64,000 nucleotides of DNA from Pedobacter sp. FW305-3-2-15-E-R2A2 (GTDB lineage: Bacteria > Bacteroidota > Bacteroidia > Sphingobacteriales > Sphingobacteriaceae): assembly GCF_038446955.1 (NCBI RefSeq), contig NZ_CP151803.1, positions 868,001-932,000 on the forward strand, in the 5' to 3' direction. The notes beneath the pieces were generated by a model. It was given only the letters and a program-made list of their open reading frames with translations. It had not been told where the DNA came from and did no database searches. This document shows, in pieces, positions 25,331 to 35,153 of the stretch. Position numbers and translations under genes: made by a program. The first letter of the stretch is position 1; each line of letters starts with the position of its first letter.

Positions 25331-25760
25331 ATATATATCAGCTGAACAAACACTGCCCTTGCGCAGCTTGGTGCTCAGAAATGGACTTCCGGAAGCGGAA
25401 TGTGTGTTCCCTCAGGATCACATCGATGGTGGCTTACATCTGGGTTGCTTTGCCGGAGATCAATTGGTTTCTGTTGCGACCATCTTCCCTGAAGATCATC
25501 CTGAACATGGCCCTCGTGGCTTCCGTTTGCGTGGAATGGCTTCTGATCCGGCCTTTGCGGGAAAGGGATATGGCGCAAAGCTCATAAATTTTGCAATTGA
25601 TGAACTGACATCCGCTAATGCTGCTTATATTTGGTGCAATGCCCGTAGTGCTGCCGCTGCTTTTTATACGAAGCTTGGCTTTACCATGATTTCCGAAGAG
25701 TTTGAGATACCGGGGATAGGCCCGCATTTTAATATGATCCGGTTGCTGGCTGTAAATTAA
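25323..25760 (+). CDS. GNAT family N-acetyltransferase
   Basis: 145-residue acetyltransferase. The acetyl-CoA motif is RLRGMASDPAFAGKGYGAKL, with the G-K-G-Y-G turn, and motif B is NARSAAAAFYTKLGF. The gene begins 8 bases inside the 3' end of gapA and ends 69 bases before pgk, so it is probably co-transcribed with glycolytic genes. That insertion between gapA and pgk is unusual. It may act on a glycolytic enzyme or may simply be carried along; the sequence does not decide. Confidence 0.88.
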   Translation: MVKYISAEQTLPLRSLVLRNGLPEAECVFPQDHIDGGLHLGCFAGDQLVSVATIFPEDHPEHGPRGFRLRGMASDPAFAGKGYGAKLINFAIDELTSANAAYIWCNARSAAAAFYTKLGFTMISEEFEIPGIGPHFNMIRLLAVN

Positions 25761-25829
25761 CTTAGTAAAATCTGTCTCTTTTTTTAGCTGCAGGAACATC
25801 AAAACCAATAATTCTAAACAATAACAAGA

Positions 25830-27023
25830 ATGAAAACAATAGACCAGTGTAATTTCAAAGATAAGAAAGCCCTAATCCGAGTGGACTTTAATGTTCCTTT
25901 GGACGCGGAATTTAACATTACTGATGATAAAAGGATGCGTGCTGCATTGCCTACCATTACTAAAATATTGAATGATGGTGGTTCAGTGATCCTGATGTCT
26001 CACCTGGGACGTCCAAAAGGCGGACCAGAAGACAAATACTCTTTGAAACACATTTTAGGTGACCTTTCCAGAATGCTGGATTTGGAGGTGAAATTTGCGG
26101 ACGATTGTATTGGTGCATCTGCGGTAGATAAAGCCAAAAACCTGGAACCAGGACAAGTGTTGTTATTGGAGAATCTTCGTTTCTATAAAGAAGAAGAAAA
26201 AGGCGACAGAGATTTCGCGGAAAAGTTGTCTAAACTTGGAAATGTCTATGTAAACGATGCTTTTGGGACTGCGCACCGTGCACACGCCTCTACATCAATC
26301 ATAGCGGAATTTTTTCCTAACGATAAATACTTCGGCTATCTGATGGCTGAAGAATTGAAAAATGCAGAAAAAGTAAATCATGGTGCAGTGAAACCTTTCA
26401 CGGCAATTATGGGTGGTGCGAAAGTGTCTGATAAGATTTTGTTGATTGAAAGCTTATTGGATAAAGTAGATAACCTGATCATTGGTGGTGGAATGGCTTA
26501 TACTTTTGCGAAAGCACAAGGTGGTGAGATTGGTACCTCCCTGTTGGAAGAAGACAGAATGGCACTTTGCCTGGAGTTGCTGGAAAAGGCGAAAGCTAAA
26601 GGAGTAAAGTTATTTCTCCCACTTGATACCACCATCGCTGATAAATTTGCAAATGATGCCGAGAAAAAGGACGTAGATACCGGTCATATTCCTGCAGACT
26701 GGATGGGATTGGACATCGGCCCAAAAAGTATCGAACTGTTTTCTGAAGTGATTAAAAACTCAAAAACTTTGCTTTGGAATGGTCCGATGGGTGTTTTTGA
26801 AATGGCTAATTTTGAGCATGGTACCCGTGCAATTGCAAATGCGGTTGTAGCTGCTACTCAGGATAATGGCGCTTTTTCATTGATTGGTGGCGGTGATTCT
26901 GCTGCGGCAATTGCTAAATTCAATTTAGAAGATAAAGTAAGTTATGTATCTACCGGTGGTGGTGCATTATTGGAATATATGGAAGGTAAAGAATTGCCGG
27001 GAGTGAAGGCGATCAATGCCTAA
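25830..27023 (+). CDS. pgk: phosphoglycerate kinase
   Basis: 397-residue two-domain kinase transferring phosphate from 1,3-bisphosphoglycerate to ADP. Family landmarks: [13 protein letters not shown] at the N-terminus, [24 protein letters not shown] and [15 protein letters not shown] in the substrate half; [23 protein letters not shown] and the C-terminal nucleotide-site loop [13 protein letters not shown] in the other. Full length. A very strong terminator follows, closing the gapA-GNAT-pgk group before the dcw cluster. Confidence 0.97.
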   Translation: MKTIDQCNFKDKKALIRVDFNVPLDAEFNITDDKRMRAALPTITKILNDGGSVILMSHLGRPKGGPEDKYSLKHILGDLSRMLDLEVKFADDCIGASAVDKAKNLEPGQVLLLENLRFYKEEEKGDRDFAEKLSKLGNVYVNDAFGTAHRAHASTSIIAEFFPNDKYFGYLMAEELKNAEKVNHGAVKPFTAIMGGAKVSDKILLIESLLDKVDNLIIGGGMAYTFAKAQGGEIGTSLLEEDRMALCLELLEKAKAKGVKLFLPLDTTIADKFANDAEKKDVDTGHIPADWMGLDIGPKSIELFSEVIKNSKTLLWNGPMGVFEMANFEHGTRAIANAVVAATQDNGAFSLIGGGDSAAAIAKFNLEDKVSYVSTGGGALLEYMEGKELPGVKAINA

Positions 27024-27043
27024 TATTTTAGACTAAATTTAGG

Positions 27044-27081
27044 ACAGGCGTTTCGTTTAAAACGAAACGCCTGTTTTTTTT
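27044..27081 (+). terminator. strong rho-independent terminator after pgk
   Basis: ACAGGCGTTTCGTTT (27044-27058) and AAACGAAACGCCTGT (27060-27074) form an almost loop-less stem of about 13 base pairs, followed by eight T residues. Confidence 0.9.
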
Positions 27082-27155
27082 ACCACCTTGATTTAGGCCT
27101 TCTTAGCACTTTAAAGAGGCAAAAATCTTGGTACGAAATATGTTGATAATTTTTT

Positions 27156-27181
27156 GTGGTAGAATGTGGTAAAAAGTGGTA
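27156..27181 (+). promoter_or_regulatory. MraZ operator: three GTGGTA repeats at 10-base period
   Basis: GTGGTA occurs at 27156, 27166 and 27176, each separated by four bases. MraZ of E. coli and mycoplasmas is known to bind direct TGGG-type repeats with 10-base period upstream of its own gene, and these repeats lie 44-69 bases before mraZ. The site is probably the autoregulatory operator of the whole cluster. Confidence 0.7.
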
Positions 27182-27224
27182 GAAATATCTATTTTTACCC
27201 TACATAAAAAGTGCACATATTAAA

Positions 27225-27698
27225 ATGGTTCAATTGTTAGGAGAATTTGATTGTAAATTGGATGCGAAAGGCCGCTTGATGGTTCCTTCGTCTCTGAAAA
27301 AACAATTGCCCAACGTTGAGCAAGAGGGACTTGTGATTAACAGGGGGTTTGAAAAGCACCTGGTGATCTATCCTAAAAAAGTATGGGAGGGAATCGTGGA
27401 AGAGTTAAGTAAGTTGAATCCGTACGAACAAAAAAACAGAGAATTTATTCGATATTTTACCCGTGGCGCGACGGAATTGACGTTAGATGCGACCGGAAGG
27501 GTGAATTTACCTAAGTCTTTATTGGAATCTGTAGGCATAGAAATCAGTGCAGAACTGGTTCTGGCCTGTCAGTTTGACAAGATTGAAGTCTGGTCTAAAA
27601 AATCGTATGATGCTTTGTTTGATAAAGAGCCTGAAGATTTTGCAATGCTTGCAGAAGAAGTAATGGGCAATAAGAATAGGAGGAATGATGGAGAATAA
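27225..27698 (+). CDS. mraZ: MraZ transcriptional regulator
   Basis: 157-residue DNA-binding regulator of the dcw cluster, built of two SpoVT/AbrB-like swapped-hairpin halves. First half: LGEFDCKLDAKGRLMVPSSL; second half: RGATELTLDATGRVNLPKSL. The paired D-x-x-G-R motifs are the DNA-contacting signatures of MraZ. It forms ring oligomers that bind repeated half-sites, and three such repeats lie upstream. The gene overlaps rsmH by 14 bases. Confidence 0.96.
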   Translation: MVQLLGEFDCKLDAKGRLMVPSSLKKQLPNVEQEGLVINRGFEKHLVIYPKKVWEGIVEELSKLNPYEQKNREFIRYFTRGATELTLDATGRVNLPKSLLESVGIEISAELVLACQFDKIEVWSKKSYDALFDKEPEDFAMLAEEVMGNKNRRNDGE

Positions 27699-28593
27699 TT
27701 ACCACATCCCCGTAATGTTGAAAGAATGTATCGATGGTTTGAATATCAAACCTGATGGTGTATATGTGGACGTGACCTTTGGTGGTGGCGGACATTCAAG
27801 AGAAATCCTGAAGCATTTAGGTAAAGACGGAGTGTTGATCGCCTTCGATCAGGATCCTGATGCACAAAGGAATAAGATTGATGACCCACGTTTTATTTTT
27901 GTAGATCAGAATTTTGCCTTCATCAAAAATAACCTGCGCTTATTGGGTTATAGAGCGGTAGATGGAATTCTGGCCGACCTTGGCGTTTCTTCCCACCAGT
28001 TTGATGTGCCGGAAAGAGGCTTTTCTACCAGGTTCGAATCTGACCTGGATATGCGTATGGATAAACAAGGCGCTTTAACGGCTGCTGATGTTTTGAATAC
28101 CTATACAGAAGATAAGCTTCATAAAATTTTCGGAATTTATGGTGAGGTAAAAAATGCAAAATCACTGGCCCGTGCGGTAGTAACCGGCCGTGTGGAACAA
28201 CCGATTAAGACACTTGCTGATTTTAAAAGAGCAGCAGGTGCACACATTCCGAAAGGAAAAGAGCATAAATATATGGCTCAGGTGTTCCAGGCTTTGCGCA
28301 TCGAGGTCAATGCAGAAATTGAAGTGCTGGAGAATTTTTTAATGCAAACGGCTGATGTCTTAAAAACAGGAGGCCGTTTGGTGGTAATGTCCTACCATTC
28401 ACTGGAAGACAGACCGGTTAAGAATTTTATAGCAAAGGGGAAGTTTAAAGGTGAGGTGGAAAAAGATTTTTATGGGAACGAACAAAAACCTCTTAAAATC
28501 ATCACCAGAAAAGCGGTGGTTGCGGATGCTGAAGAGCTGGAGCGCAACAGCCGGGCAAGGAGTGCCAAACTCAGAATTGGAGAAAAGCTATGA
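27685..28593 (+). CDS. rsmH: 16S rRNA (cytosine1402-N4)-methyltransferase
   Basis: 302-residue MraW/RsmH methyltransferase that modifies C1402 in the ribosomal P site. SAM-binding region VYVDVTFGGGGHSREIL, followed by the family segments LADLGVSSHQFDVPERGFS and DLDMRMD. The C-terminal catalytic stretch VMSYHSLEDRPVKNF is present. It starts inside the mraZ 3' end (two ATGs in a row are possible) and its stop overlaps the ftsL start (ATGA), the classic dcw arrangement. Confidence 0.97.
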   Translation: MMENNYHIPVMLKECIDGLNIKPDGVYVDVTFGGGGHSREILKHLGKDGVLIAFDQDPDAQRNKIDDPRFIFVDQNFAFIKNNLRLLGYRAVDGILADLGVSSHQFDVPERGFSTRFESDLDMRMDKQGALTAADVLNTYTEDKLHKIFGIYGEVKNAKSLARAVVTGRVEQPIKTLADFKRAAGAHIPKGKEHKYMAQVFQALRIEVNAEIEVLENFLMQTADVLKTGGRLVVMSYHSLEDRPVKNFIAKGKFKGEVEKDFYGNEQKPLKIITRKAVVADAEELERNSRARSAKLRIGEKL

Positions 28594-29009
28594 ATAACGA
28601 GTTCAGGCACCATATAGAAGAGGAGGATTTGGAACCTGAAGAAATTCAGTTGAAGAAACCACGGAGGAAAGTAAGGGAGCCTGAAGGTGAAAAAGCGTTC
28701 TTTAAAAAGTTATTTACCGAGGGTGTAGTGACTAAGGAAGCGGCAACAGATATGTTACCGTTTTTACTGTTTTTGTCTGTTTTGTGTATGCTATACATTG
28801 CAAACAGCCATATGGCGGTAAAGAACATTAGAAGTATTGATAAATTAAATAAAGAAGTAAAAGAGTTGAGCTGGGAATATAAGTCGCTAAAAGCAGACTT
28901 AATGTTCAAAAGCAAATTGACTGAAGTTGCAAAAAAGGTAGATACATTGGGGATTAAGGAATTAACCGAACCTCCTAAAAAAATTGTAATCAACACTAAT
29001 GAACATTAG
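28590..29009 (+). CDS. ftsL: FtsL-like cell division protein
   Basis: 139-residue bitopic division protein. A charged cytosolic N-terminus is followed by one membrane helix (DMLPFLLFLSVLCMLYIA, near residues 53-70) and a periplasmic coiled-coil-prone segment (SIDKLNKEVKELSWEYKSLK). Sequence similarity is low across phyla, so the call rests on size, topology and position between rsmH and ftsI. FtsL would couple to FtsB and FtsQ at the septum. Overlaps the next gene by 11 bases. Confidence 0.82.
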   Translation: MNNEFRHHIEEEDLEPEEIQLKKPRRKVREPEGEKAFFKKLFTEGVVTKEAATDMLPFLLFLSVLCMLYIANSHMAVKNIRSIDKLNKEVKELSWEYKSLKADLMFKSKLTEVAKKVDTLGIKELTEPPKKIVINTNEH

Positions 29010-31101
29010 AGCAAACATATTATTGCGTGTTTATCTGTCTTTCGGACTGATTGTACTGCTTGCCGTGGCAGTATTGGTCAGACTATGTGATGTACAGTTT
29101 GTAGAGGGGCATAAATGGCGTGCCATGGCCGATAGCCTCTCTACTAAGTATATCAATGTGGAAGCTGCACGTGGAAATATCTACTCATCAGACGGAAGTC
29201 TGCTTGCTACCTCTATTCCTGAGTATGAACTGAGGATGGATTTGTTTGCCGGTGGAATCGATGATGATAAAGTGTTCTATGGAAAAGTAGACTCCTTAGC
29301 GCTTAAATTATCTCAGTTCTTTAAAGATAAAACGCCTAAAGAATATTCACGTTACCTGCGTTCGGCGAGGAAGGACAGTGCCCGCTACCTGCTGATCAAA
29401 CGTAAAATAGGTTATCAGGAATTGAAAACGATCAGAACATTTCCTTTGTATAACATCGGGAAGTATTCAGGCGGTTTAATTGCGGTGCAGCAGAACAAAA
29501 GAATTAAGCCTTTCAAATTTCTGGCTTCCAGAACAATTGGCTATAAAAACGAGAACGTTGCCAACGGAGTAGGACTGGAAGGTGCTTATGGAAATTATAT
29601 CAACGGAGAAAGTGGTAAAAGATTGGTGCAAAGGATCGCTGGTGGTGTCTGGATGCCGGTAAATGACGAAGCAGAAGTGGCGCCTAAAGAAGGAGCTGAT
29701 ATTATATCAACAATCGATATCAATATGCAGGATCTTGCGCAAACTGCTTTGGAAAGACAGTTGAAATTAAGTGATGCAGACCATGGTACGGTGATTCTGA
29801 TGGAAGTAAATACAGGTGAAGTACGTGCGGTAGCAAATTATACCAGAGTGTCTGAAGGTGTTTATGAGGAGAAGTTTAATTATGCCATTGGTGGTAGCCA
29901 GGATCCAGGATCTACGTTTAAACTGGCTTCTTACATGGCATTGCTGGAAGATAAAAAGGTAGATACCAATACTTTGGTGGATACTGGTGATGGTTTTTAC
30001 AGAATTCCAGGACATACGATTAAAGATTCACATGGTGGAATTGGTGTGGTAACAGTGATGAAAGCTTTTGAACAATCGGCAAATACTGCAATTGCGAAAT
30101 TGGTAAACATCCATTATAAGGATAACCCTTCTCAGTTCACGGATCATTTGTATGACATCCATATGAATGAGAAGGCGATTTTACAGATTCCTGGAGAAGC
30201 GAAACCAGTGATTAAAAATCCTTCCAACAGAAGCTGGAACAAGAACATGACCTTGCCACAAATGGCTTATGGTTATGAAATGCAGATCACACCACTTCAA
30301 ATGCTGACCTTTTACAACGCGGTAGCAAACGATGGAAAATATATTGCGCCGATCTTTGTGAAAGAGATCAGAAGACTGGGAAACCCAATTGAGCAATTCC
30401 ATGCAAGGGTGATCAGCGATAGGATTTGTTCGGAAAGAACGATCAAAAAATTACAAGCTATGCTGGAGTCTGTAGTGACTAAAGGAACGGGTAAGCTGAT
30501 GGGCTCTCCGTTTTACAGGGTAGCAGGAAAAACAGGAACAGCACAGGTCGCAGACGGTAATAAAGGGTATAAGGCAAAGAGAAGCTATCAGGCTTCTTTC
30601 TGTGGTTATTTCCCTGCAGACAAACCGAAATATTCGATCATGGTATCTATCAATGGTCCTAAGAATGGGTATTATGGGTCAACAGTAGCTGGTCCGGTAT
30701 TTAAAGAAATTGCAGACCGCATTTATGCAAGTGATATGCAGATGTATAGCAATGTAAAAGACCACTTAGTAGGGAATACGAAAAACCCTGAAGCGAAAGC
30801 AGGTCAGAGTAAAGCAGTGAAGAAAGTATATAATGCTTTAGGAATTAAATCGCTTTATGCGGCTAAGTCTACCTATTTCAACAGCATCGATACCAATAAT
30901 GGTGTGGTGTATGAAGAGTATAATTCTATCAAAGGAATTATGCCGAATGTAAATGGAATGGGTTTAAAAGACGCATTGTACCTTTTAGGGAATGTAGGAT
31001 TGAAAACAAAGGTGATTGGAAGTGGAAAGGTGTTTAGTCAGTCTATCCCTTCCGGAAGTAAAATAGGTAAAGGATTGGCAGTAGAATTAGAATTGAGATA
31101 G
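28999..31101 (+). CDS. ftsI: FtsI/PBP2-type peptidoglycan transpeptidase with PASTA domain
   Basis: 700-residue class B penicillin-binding protein for septal cross-linking. One N-terminal membrane helix (YLSFGLIVLLAVAVLVRL), a dimerisation domain (AARGNIYSSDGSLLATS), then the transpeptidase: acyl-enzyme Ser305 in STFK (305-308), SAN at 360-362 and KTG starting at K511. The C-terminal about 60 residues form a PASTA module (IMPNVNGMGLKDALYLL), as in Spo VD-like enzymes of Bacteroidota. The partner SEDS protein FtsW is encoded downstream. Confidence 0.95.
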   Translation: MNIRANILLRVYLSFGLIVLLAVAVLVRLCDVQFVEGHKWRAMADSLSTKYINVEAARGNIYSSDGSLLATSIPEYELRMDLFAGGIDDDKVFYGKVDSLALKLSQFFKDKTPKEYSRYLRSARKDSARYLLIKRKIGYQELKTIRTFPLYNIGKYSGGLIAVQQNKRIKPFKFLASRTIGYKNENVANGVGLEGAYGNYINGESGKRLVQRIAGGVWMPVNDEAEVAPKEGADIISTIDINMQDLAQTALERQLKLSDADHGTVILMEVNTGEVRAVANYTRVSEGVYEEKFNYAIGGSQDPGSTFKLASYMALLEDKKVDTNTLVDTGDGFYRIPGHTIKDSHGGIGVVTVMKAFEQSANTAIAKLVNIHYKDNPSQFTDHLYDIHMNEKAILQIPGEAKPVIKNPSNRSWNKNMTLPQMAYGYEMQITPLQMLTFYNAVANDGKYIAPIFVKEIRRLGNPIEQFHARVISDRICSERTIKKLQAMLESVVTKGTGKLMGSPFYRVAGKTGTAQVADGNKGYKAKRSYQASFCGYFPADKPKYSIMVSINGPKNGYYGSTVAGPVFKEIADRIYASDMQMYSNVKDHLVGNTKNPEAKAGQSKAVKKVYNALGIKSLYAAKSTYFNSIDTNNGVVYEEYNSIKGIMPNVNGMGLKDALYLLGNVGLKTKVIGSGKVFSQSIPSGSKIGKGLAVELELR

Positions 31102-31102
31102 T

Positions 31103-32560
31103 ATGCAGTTACAAGATGTTTTATATGGAATAGCCATAACAAACCTGGTTGGTGTAACCAACAGGGAGGTGACTGCGCTTGCTTTTGATTCCCGTCAGAT
31201 CATTAAGGATACTGTATTTTTTGCGATTAAAGGAACTTTATCCGATGGACATAAATATATAGCGGATACCATTAATGCAGGTGCCTCAGTAATCGTTTGT
31301 GAGCAGATTCCTGAAAACAGACCTGCAGAAGTGACTTATATTCAGGTAGAAAATACTTCGGTTGCGTTAGGTGCAATGGCGGCTAACTTCTACCATAATC
31401 CTTCTTCAAAATTGAAATTGATTGGCATTACCGGAACAAATGGTAAGACGACCATCGCAACGATATTATTTAAATTGTTCCGTGAATTGGGCTATAGTGT
31501 AGGTCTGATCTCTACAGTACAGAACCACATCAATGATGCAGTGATTCCTGCAACGCATACTACGCCTAACCCAATTGCTTTGAACGAGCTGTTGCAGAAC
31601 ATGGTGGATGAAGGTTGTGAGTACTGCTTTATGGAAGTGAGTTCTCATGCAGTTGTTCAGCACAGAACGGAAGGGTTGAGCTTTGCAGGTGGGGTGTTTT
31701 CAAACATTACACATGACCACCTGGATTTTCATAAGACCTTCGACAATTACATCAAAGCAAAGAAAGCATTTTTTGACGGACTTCCGGCGAGTGCTTTTGC
31801 ATTGACCAATCTGGACGATAGGAATGGAATGGTGATGCTGCAGAATACCAAGGCTACAAAACAAACTTATGCACTAAAACAGCTGGCTGATTTTAAAGCG
31901 AAAGTAGTAGAGAACAGCTTTAATGGTTTGCACCTGGATATTGACCATTCAGATGTATTTTTTAAACTGGTAGGCTCGTTCAACGCGTACAACCTATTGG
32001 CAGTTTATGGAACGGCGGTATTACTTGGTCAGGATAAATTAACGGTATTAACAGCTTTGAGTAACCTGACTGGTGCGGAAGGAAGATTTGATTACATCAC
32101 TTCAAGTCAGAACATCATTGGAATTGTGGATTATGCACATACTCCGGATGCGGTTCAGAACGTGTTGAGCACGATTCATGACATCAGAAAAGGAACAGAA
32201 CAAGTGATCACCATCATCGGTTGTGGTGGCGACAGAGATAAAACGAAACGTCCGGTTATGGCACAAGTGGCCTGCGACTGGAGTGATAAGGTGATCCTGA
32301 CTTCGGATAATCCAAGGTCGGAGAATCCACAAACGATTGTAGAGGAAATGGAAAAGGGCGTGTCGCCAACAAATAAACGTAAGACGTTGAGTATAGTCGA
32401 TAGAAGAGAGGCGATAAAAACGGCTTGCCATTTAGCAAGACCAGGAGATATTATCCTGCTTGCCGGAAAAGGGCATGAGAAGTATCAGGAGATCAATGGA
32501 GTAAGGTATCATTTTGATGATAAGGAAATATTAATGGAACAATTAAACTTAATCAGCTAA
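31103..32560 (+). CDS. murE: UDP-MurNAc-L-Ala-D-Glu:2,6-diaminopimelate ligase
   Basis: 485-residue Mur ligase adding the third stem-peptide residue in the cytosol. ATP loop [13 protein letters not shown] in the central domain, and the UMP-binding [17 protein letters not shown] in the N-terminal domain. The amino-acid selecting motif is DNPR (402-405), which in characterised MurE enzymes goes with meso-diaminopimelate and not lysine. The carbamylated-lysine region is near KAKKAFFDG. The stop shares one base with the mraY start (TAATG). Confidence 0.96.
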   Translation: MQLQDVLYGIAITNLVGVTNREVTALAFDSRQIIKDTVFFAIKGTLSDGHKYIADTINAGASVIVCEQIPENRPAEVTYIQVENTSVALGAMAANFYHNPSSKLKLIGITGTNGKTTIATILFKLFRELGYSVGLISTVQNHINDAVIPATHTTPNPIALNELLQNMVDEGCEYCFMEVSSHAVVQHRTEGLSFAGGVFSNITHDHLDFHKTFDNYIKAKKAFFDGLPASAFALTNLDDRNGMVMLQNTKATKQTYALKQLADFKAKVVENSFNGLHLDIDHSDVFFKLVGSFNAYNLLAVYGTAVLLGQDKLTVLTALSNLTGAEGRFDYITSSQNIIGIVDYAHTPDAVQNVLSTIHDIRKGTEQVITIIGCGGDRDKTKRPVMAQVACDWSDKVILTSDNPRSENPQTIVEEMEKGVSPTNKRKTLSIVDRREAIKTACHLARPGDIILLAGKGHEKYQEINGVRYHFDDKEILMEQLNLIS

Positions 32561-33807
32561 TGTTGTACTACCTGTTTGAATATCTAAATCAGCATTACGA
32601 TTTTCCGGGATTGAGGTTGTTTCAATACATCACTTTCCGTACTTCATTAGCGGTGATTATTTCCCTGATCATTACCACAGTTTATGGCCGTAGAATTATT
32701 GATTATCTGCAAAAAATGCAGGTAGGTGAGACGGTGAGAAATCTGGGGCTGGAAGGACAAATGCAAAAACAAGGAACACCAACAATGGGTGGAATCATGA
32801 TCCTGTTAGGGATTTTGGTGCCTACATTATTGCTGGCCAACCTTTCGAATATTTATGTATTGCTGATGATCATTACCACAGTGTGGATGGGGATCATCGG
32901 TTTTGTGGATGATTATATCAAGGTCTTTAAGAAGAATAAAGAAGGTCTGGCAGGAAGGTTTAAGATTGTCGGACAGGTTGGTCTGGCTTTAATCATTGGC
33001 TGGACGATGTATTTTAATCCTAACATCGTGGTGAGACAAACGGTTGATGAATCGGGAATCTCGAAAACTACGGCACCAATGGTGTTGAGACAAAAAGGAG
33101 AAAGCTTTTATTATACTCAGGACGTTAAATCTACGCTGACCAATGTTCCTTTTTATAAAAACAATGAGTTTGATTATGCCAAAGTCCTTAAGTTTTTGGG
33201 CGATGGGTATGAGAAATATGCGGTTTTCGTATTCCTGTTGTTTGTGGTGATTATTGTCACTGCAGTATCCAACGGGGCAAACATTACGGATGGGATCGAT
33301 GGCCTGGCGACGGGTACTTCGGCCATTATCGGACTTACCTTAGGCTTATTGGCGTATGTATCCGGTAATACTGTGATCGCAGATTACCTGAACATCATGT
33401 ACATCCCCAATTCGGGAGAGCTGATGATTTTTGCGGGTGCCTTTGTCGGGGCGTGTGTGGGCTTTTTATGGTATAATTCCTATCCTGCGCAGGTGTTTAT
33501 GGGAGATACCGGAAGTCTGGCGATCGGAGGAATTATCGCTGCATTTGCGATCATGATCCGTAAAGAGTTGTTAATCCCGGTTTTATGTGGGGTATTCCTG
33601 ATAGAAAACCTATCGGTAATCATCCAGGTGAGCTATTTTAAATATACCAAAAAACGTTTTGGTGAGGGCCGAAGGGTTTTCCTGATGTCGCCTTTACACC
33701 ATCATTATCAGAAAAAAGGATACCATGAAGCTAAGATCGTTACCCGTTTCTGGATCATTGGAATTCTTTTGGCCATTATTACCATCATCACTTTAAAACT
33801 ACGATAA
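32560..33807 (+). CDS. mraY: phospho-MurNAc-pentapeptide transferase
   Basis: 415-residue polytopic enzyme that makes lipid I from UDP-MurNAc-pentapeptide and undecaprenyl phosphate. Ten predicted helices; conserved loops are [55 protein letters not shown] and the C-terminal [10 protein letters not shown] histidine cluster. It carries a family-typical insertion of about 50 residues ([12 protein letters not shown] onward) common in Bacteroidota MraY. Tail shares one base with murD. Confidence 0.96.
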   Translation: MLYYLFEYLNQHYDFPGLRLFQYITFRTSLAVIISLIITTVYGRRIIDYLQKMQVGETVRNLGLEGQMQKQGTPTMGGIMILLGILVPTLLLANLSNIYVLLMIITTVWMGIIGFVDDYIKVFKKNKEGLAGRFKIVGQVGLALIIGWTMYFNPNIVVRQTVDESGISKTTAPMVLRQKGESFYYTQDVKSTLTNVPFYKNNEFDYAKVLKFLGDGYEKYAVFVFLLFVVIIVTAVSNGANITDGIDGLATGTSAIIGLTLGLLAYVSGNTVIADYLNIMYIPNSGELMIFAGAFVGACVGFLWYNSYPAQVFMGDTGSLAIGGIIAAFAIMIRKELLIPVLCGVFLIENLSVIIQVSYFKYTKKRFGEGRRVFLMSPLHHHYQKKGYHEAKIVTRFWIIGILLAIITIITLKLR

Positions 33808-35150
33808 TGGAAAATAAAAGGATAGTCGTTTTAGGTGCCGGTGAAAGCGGTGTAGGTGCAGCAATGTTGGCGCAAAAACATGGTTTTGATGTTTTTGTAT
33901 CTGACTTTGGCGCCATTGCTTCGCAGTATAAAGAACGCTTAGAGGAGCTGAATATCGCGTTTGAAGAAAAACAACATACCGCAGAAGAGATTCTAAATGC
34001 GGATGAAGTGATCAAGAGTCCGGGAATTCCGGAGAAAGCTCCGATCATTGTTGCCTTAAAAAAGAAACAGATTCCGGTGATCTCTGAGATTGAGTTTGCT
34101 AAAAGATATACCGATGCCAAAACGATCTGTATCACAGGGTCGAATGGAAAGACAACAACGAGCATGCTGACTTATCATATTTTGAAGAAAGCAGGTTTGA
34201 ATGTCGGACTGGCAGGAAACATCGGAAATAGCTTTGCTGCTTTGGTGGCTACAGCTGATTTTGATTGGTATGTGCTGGAGATCTCGAGCTTTATGCTGGA
34301 TGACATGTATGATTTTAGAGCAGATATCGCTGTTTTATTAAACATCACGCCGGATCATTTGGACCGGTACGACTACAAGTTGGGGAACTATGCGGCATCA
34401 AAAATGCGTATCGCTCAAAATCAGGGTAGTAATGACACTTTCATCTATTGTGCCGATGATGAAGAGACGATAAAGGCAATGAAACACATCAGGTTTAATT
34501 CAAAAATGTACCCCTTTTCTATTCGAAAACAAATCGAAGAAGGCGCATACCTGGAAAGTAACAACATGCATATCAATATTAACCATAAAGACCCATTAAC
34601 CATGTCCATCATAGAACTAGCGTTACAAGGCAAGCATAATATTTATAACTCTATGGCTTCGGGCATAGTGGCAAAGGTATTAGAGATCAGAAATGCTACC
34701 ATTCGTGAAAGCATGGGGGACTTCAGGAATATTGAACACAGACTGGAACATGTGGCTAAAATCTCTGGTGTAGAATATATCAATGATTCTAAGGCAACGA
34801 ATGTGAATTCTACCTGGTACGCATTGGAAAGTGTCAATACAGATGTGATTTTGATCATGGGTGGTGTGGATAAAGGAAACGATTACGAGATGCTGAAGGA
34901 CCTGGTTCGTCAGAAGGTAAGGGCCATCGTGTGTTTAGGAAAAGACAATAAAAGAATTCACGAAGCTTTTGAAGATGATGTAGAAGTGATTGTCAATACT
35001 TTTTCTGCAAATGAAGCGGTTAAGATGGCTTATCACCTGGCTAAAAAAGGAAATACGGTATTGTTGTCGCCTGCCTGTGCAAGCTTCGATTTGTTCAAAA
35101 ATTATGAAGACCGTGGCAATCAATTTAAGATGGCTGTGAAAGAATTATAG
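33807..35150 (+). CDS. murD: UDP-MurNAc-L-alanine:D-glutamate ligase
   Basis: 447-residue Mur ligase that adds D-Glu. N-terminal Rossmann-like UDP-binding domain (VVLGAGESGVGAAMLA), central ATPase domain with ITGSNGKTTTSML, the TPDHLDRYDY segment, and the C-terminal domain starting near SKATNVNSTWYALES. The conserved SPACASFDLFKNYEDRGN near the end matches the family D-Glu site. Spacing of 3 bases to ftsW. Confidence 0.96.
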   Translation: MENKRIVVLGAGESGVGAAMLAQKHGFDVFVSDFGAIASQYKERLEELNIAFEEKQHTAEEILNADEVIKSPGIPEKAPIIVALKKKQIPVISEIEFAKRYTDAKTICITGSNGKTTTSMLTYHILKKAGLNVGLAGNIGNSFAALVATADFDWYVLEISSFMLDDMYDFRADIAVLLNITPDHLDRYDYKLGNYAASKMRIAQNQGSNDTFIYCADDEETIKAMKHIRFNSKMYPFSIRKQIEEGAYLESNNMHININHKDPLTMSIIELALQGKHNIYNSMASGIVAKVLEIRNATIRESMGDFRNIEHRLEHVAKISGVEYINDSKATNVNSTWYALESVNTDVILIMGGVDKGNDYEMLKDLVRQKVRAIVCLGKDNKRIHEAFEDDVEVIVNTFSANEAVKMAYHLAKKGNTVLLSPACASFDLFKNYEDRGNQFKMAVKEL

Positions 35151-35153
35151 ATT

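Noticed and set aside
27128..27133. TTGGTA as a fourth MraZ box
   Set aside because: It is out of the 10-base phase of the other three repeats and differs at the first bases.
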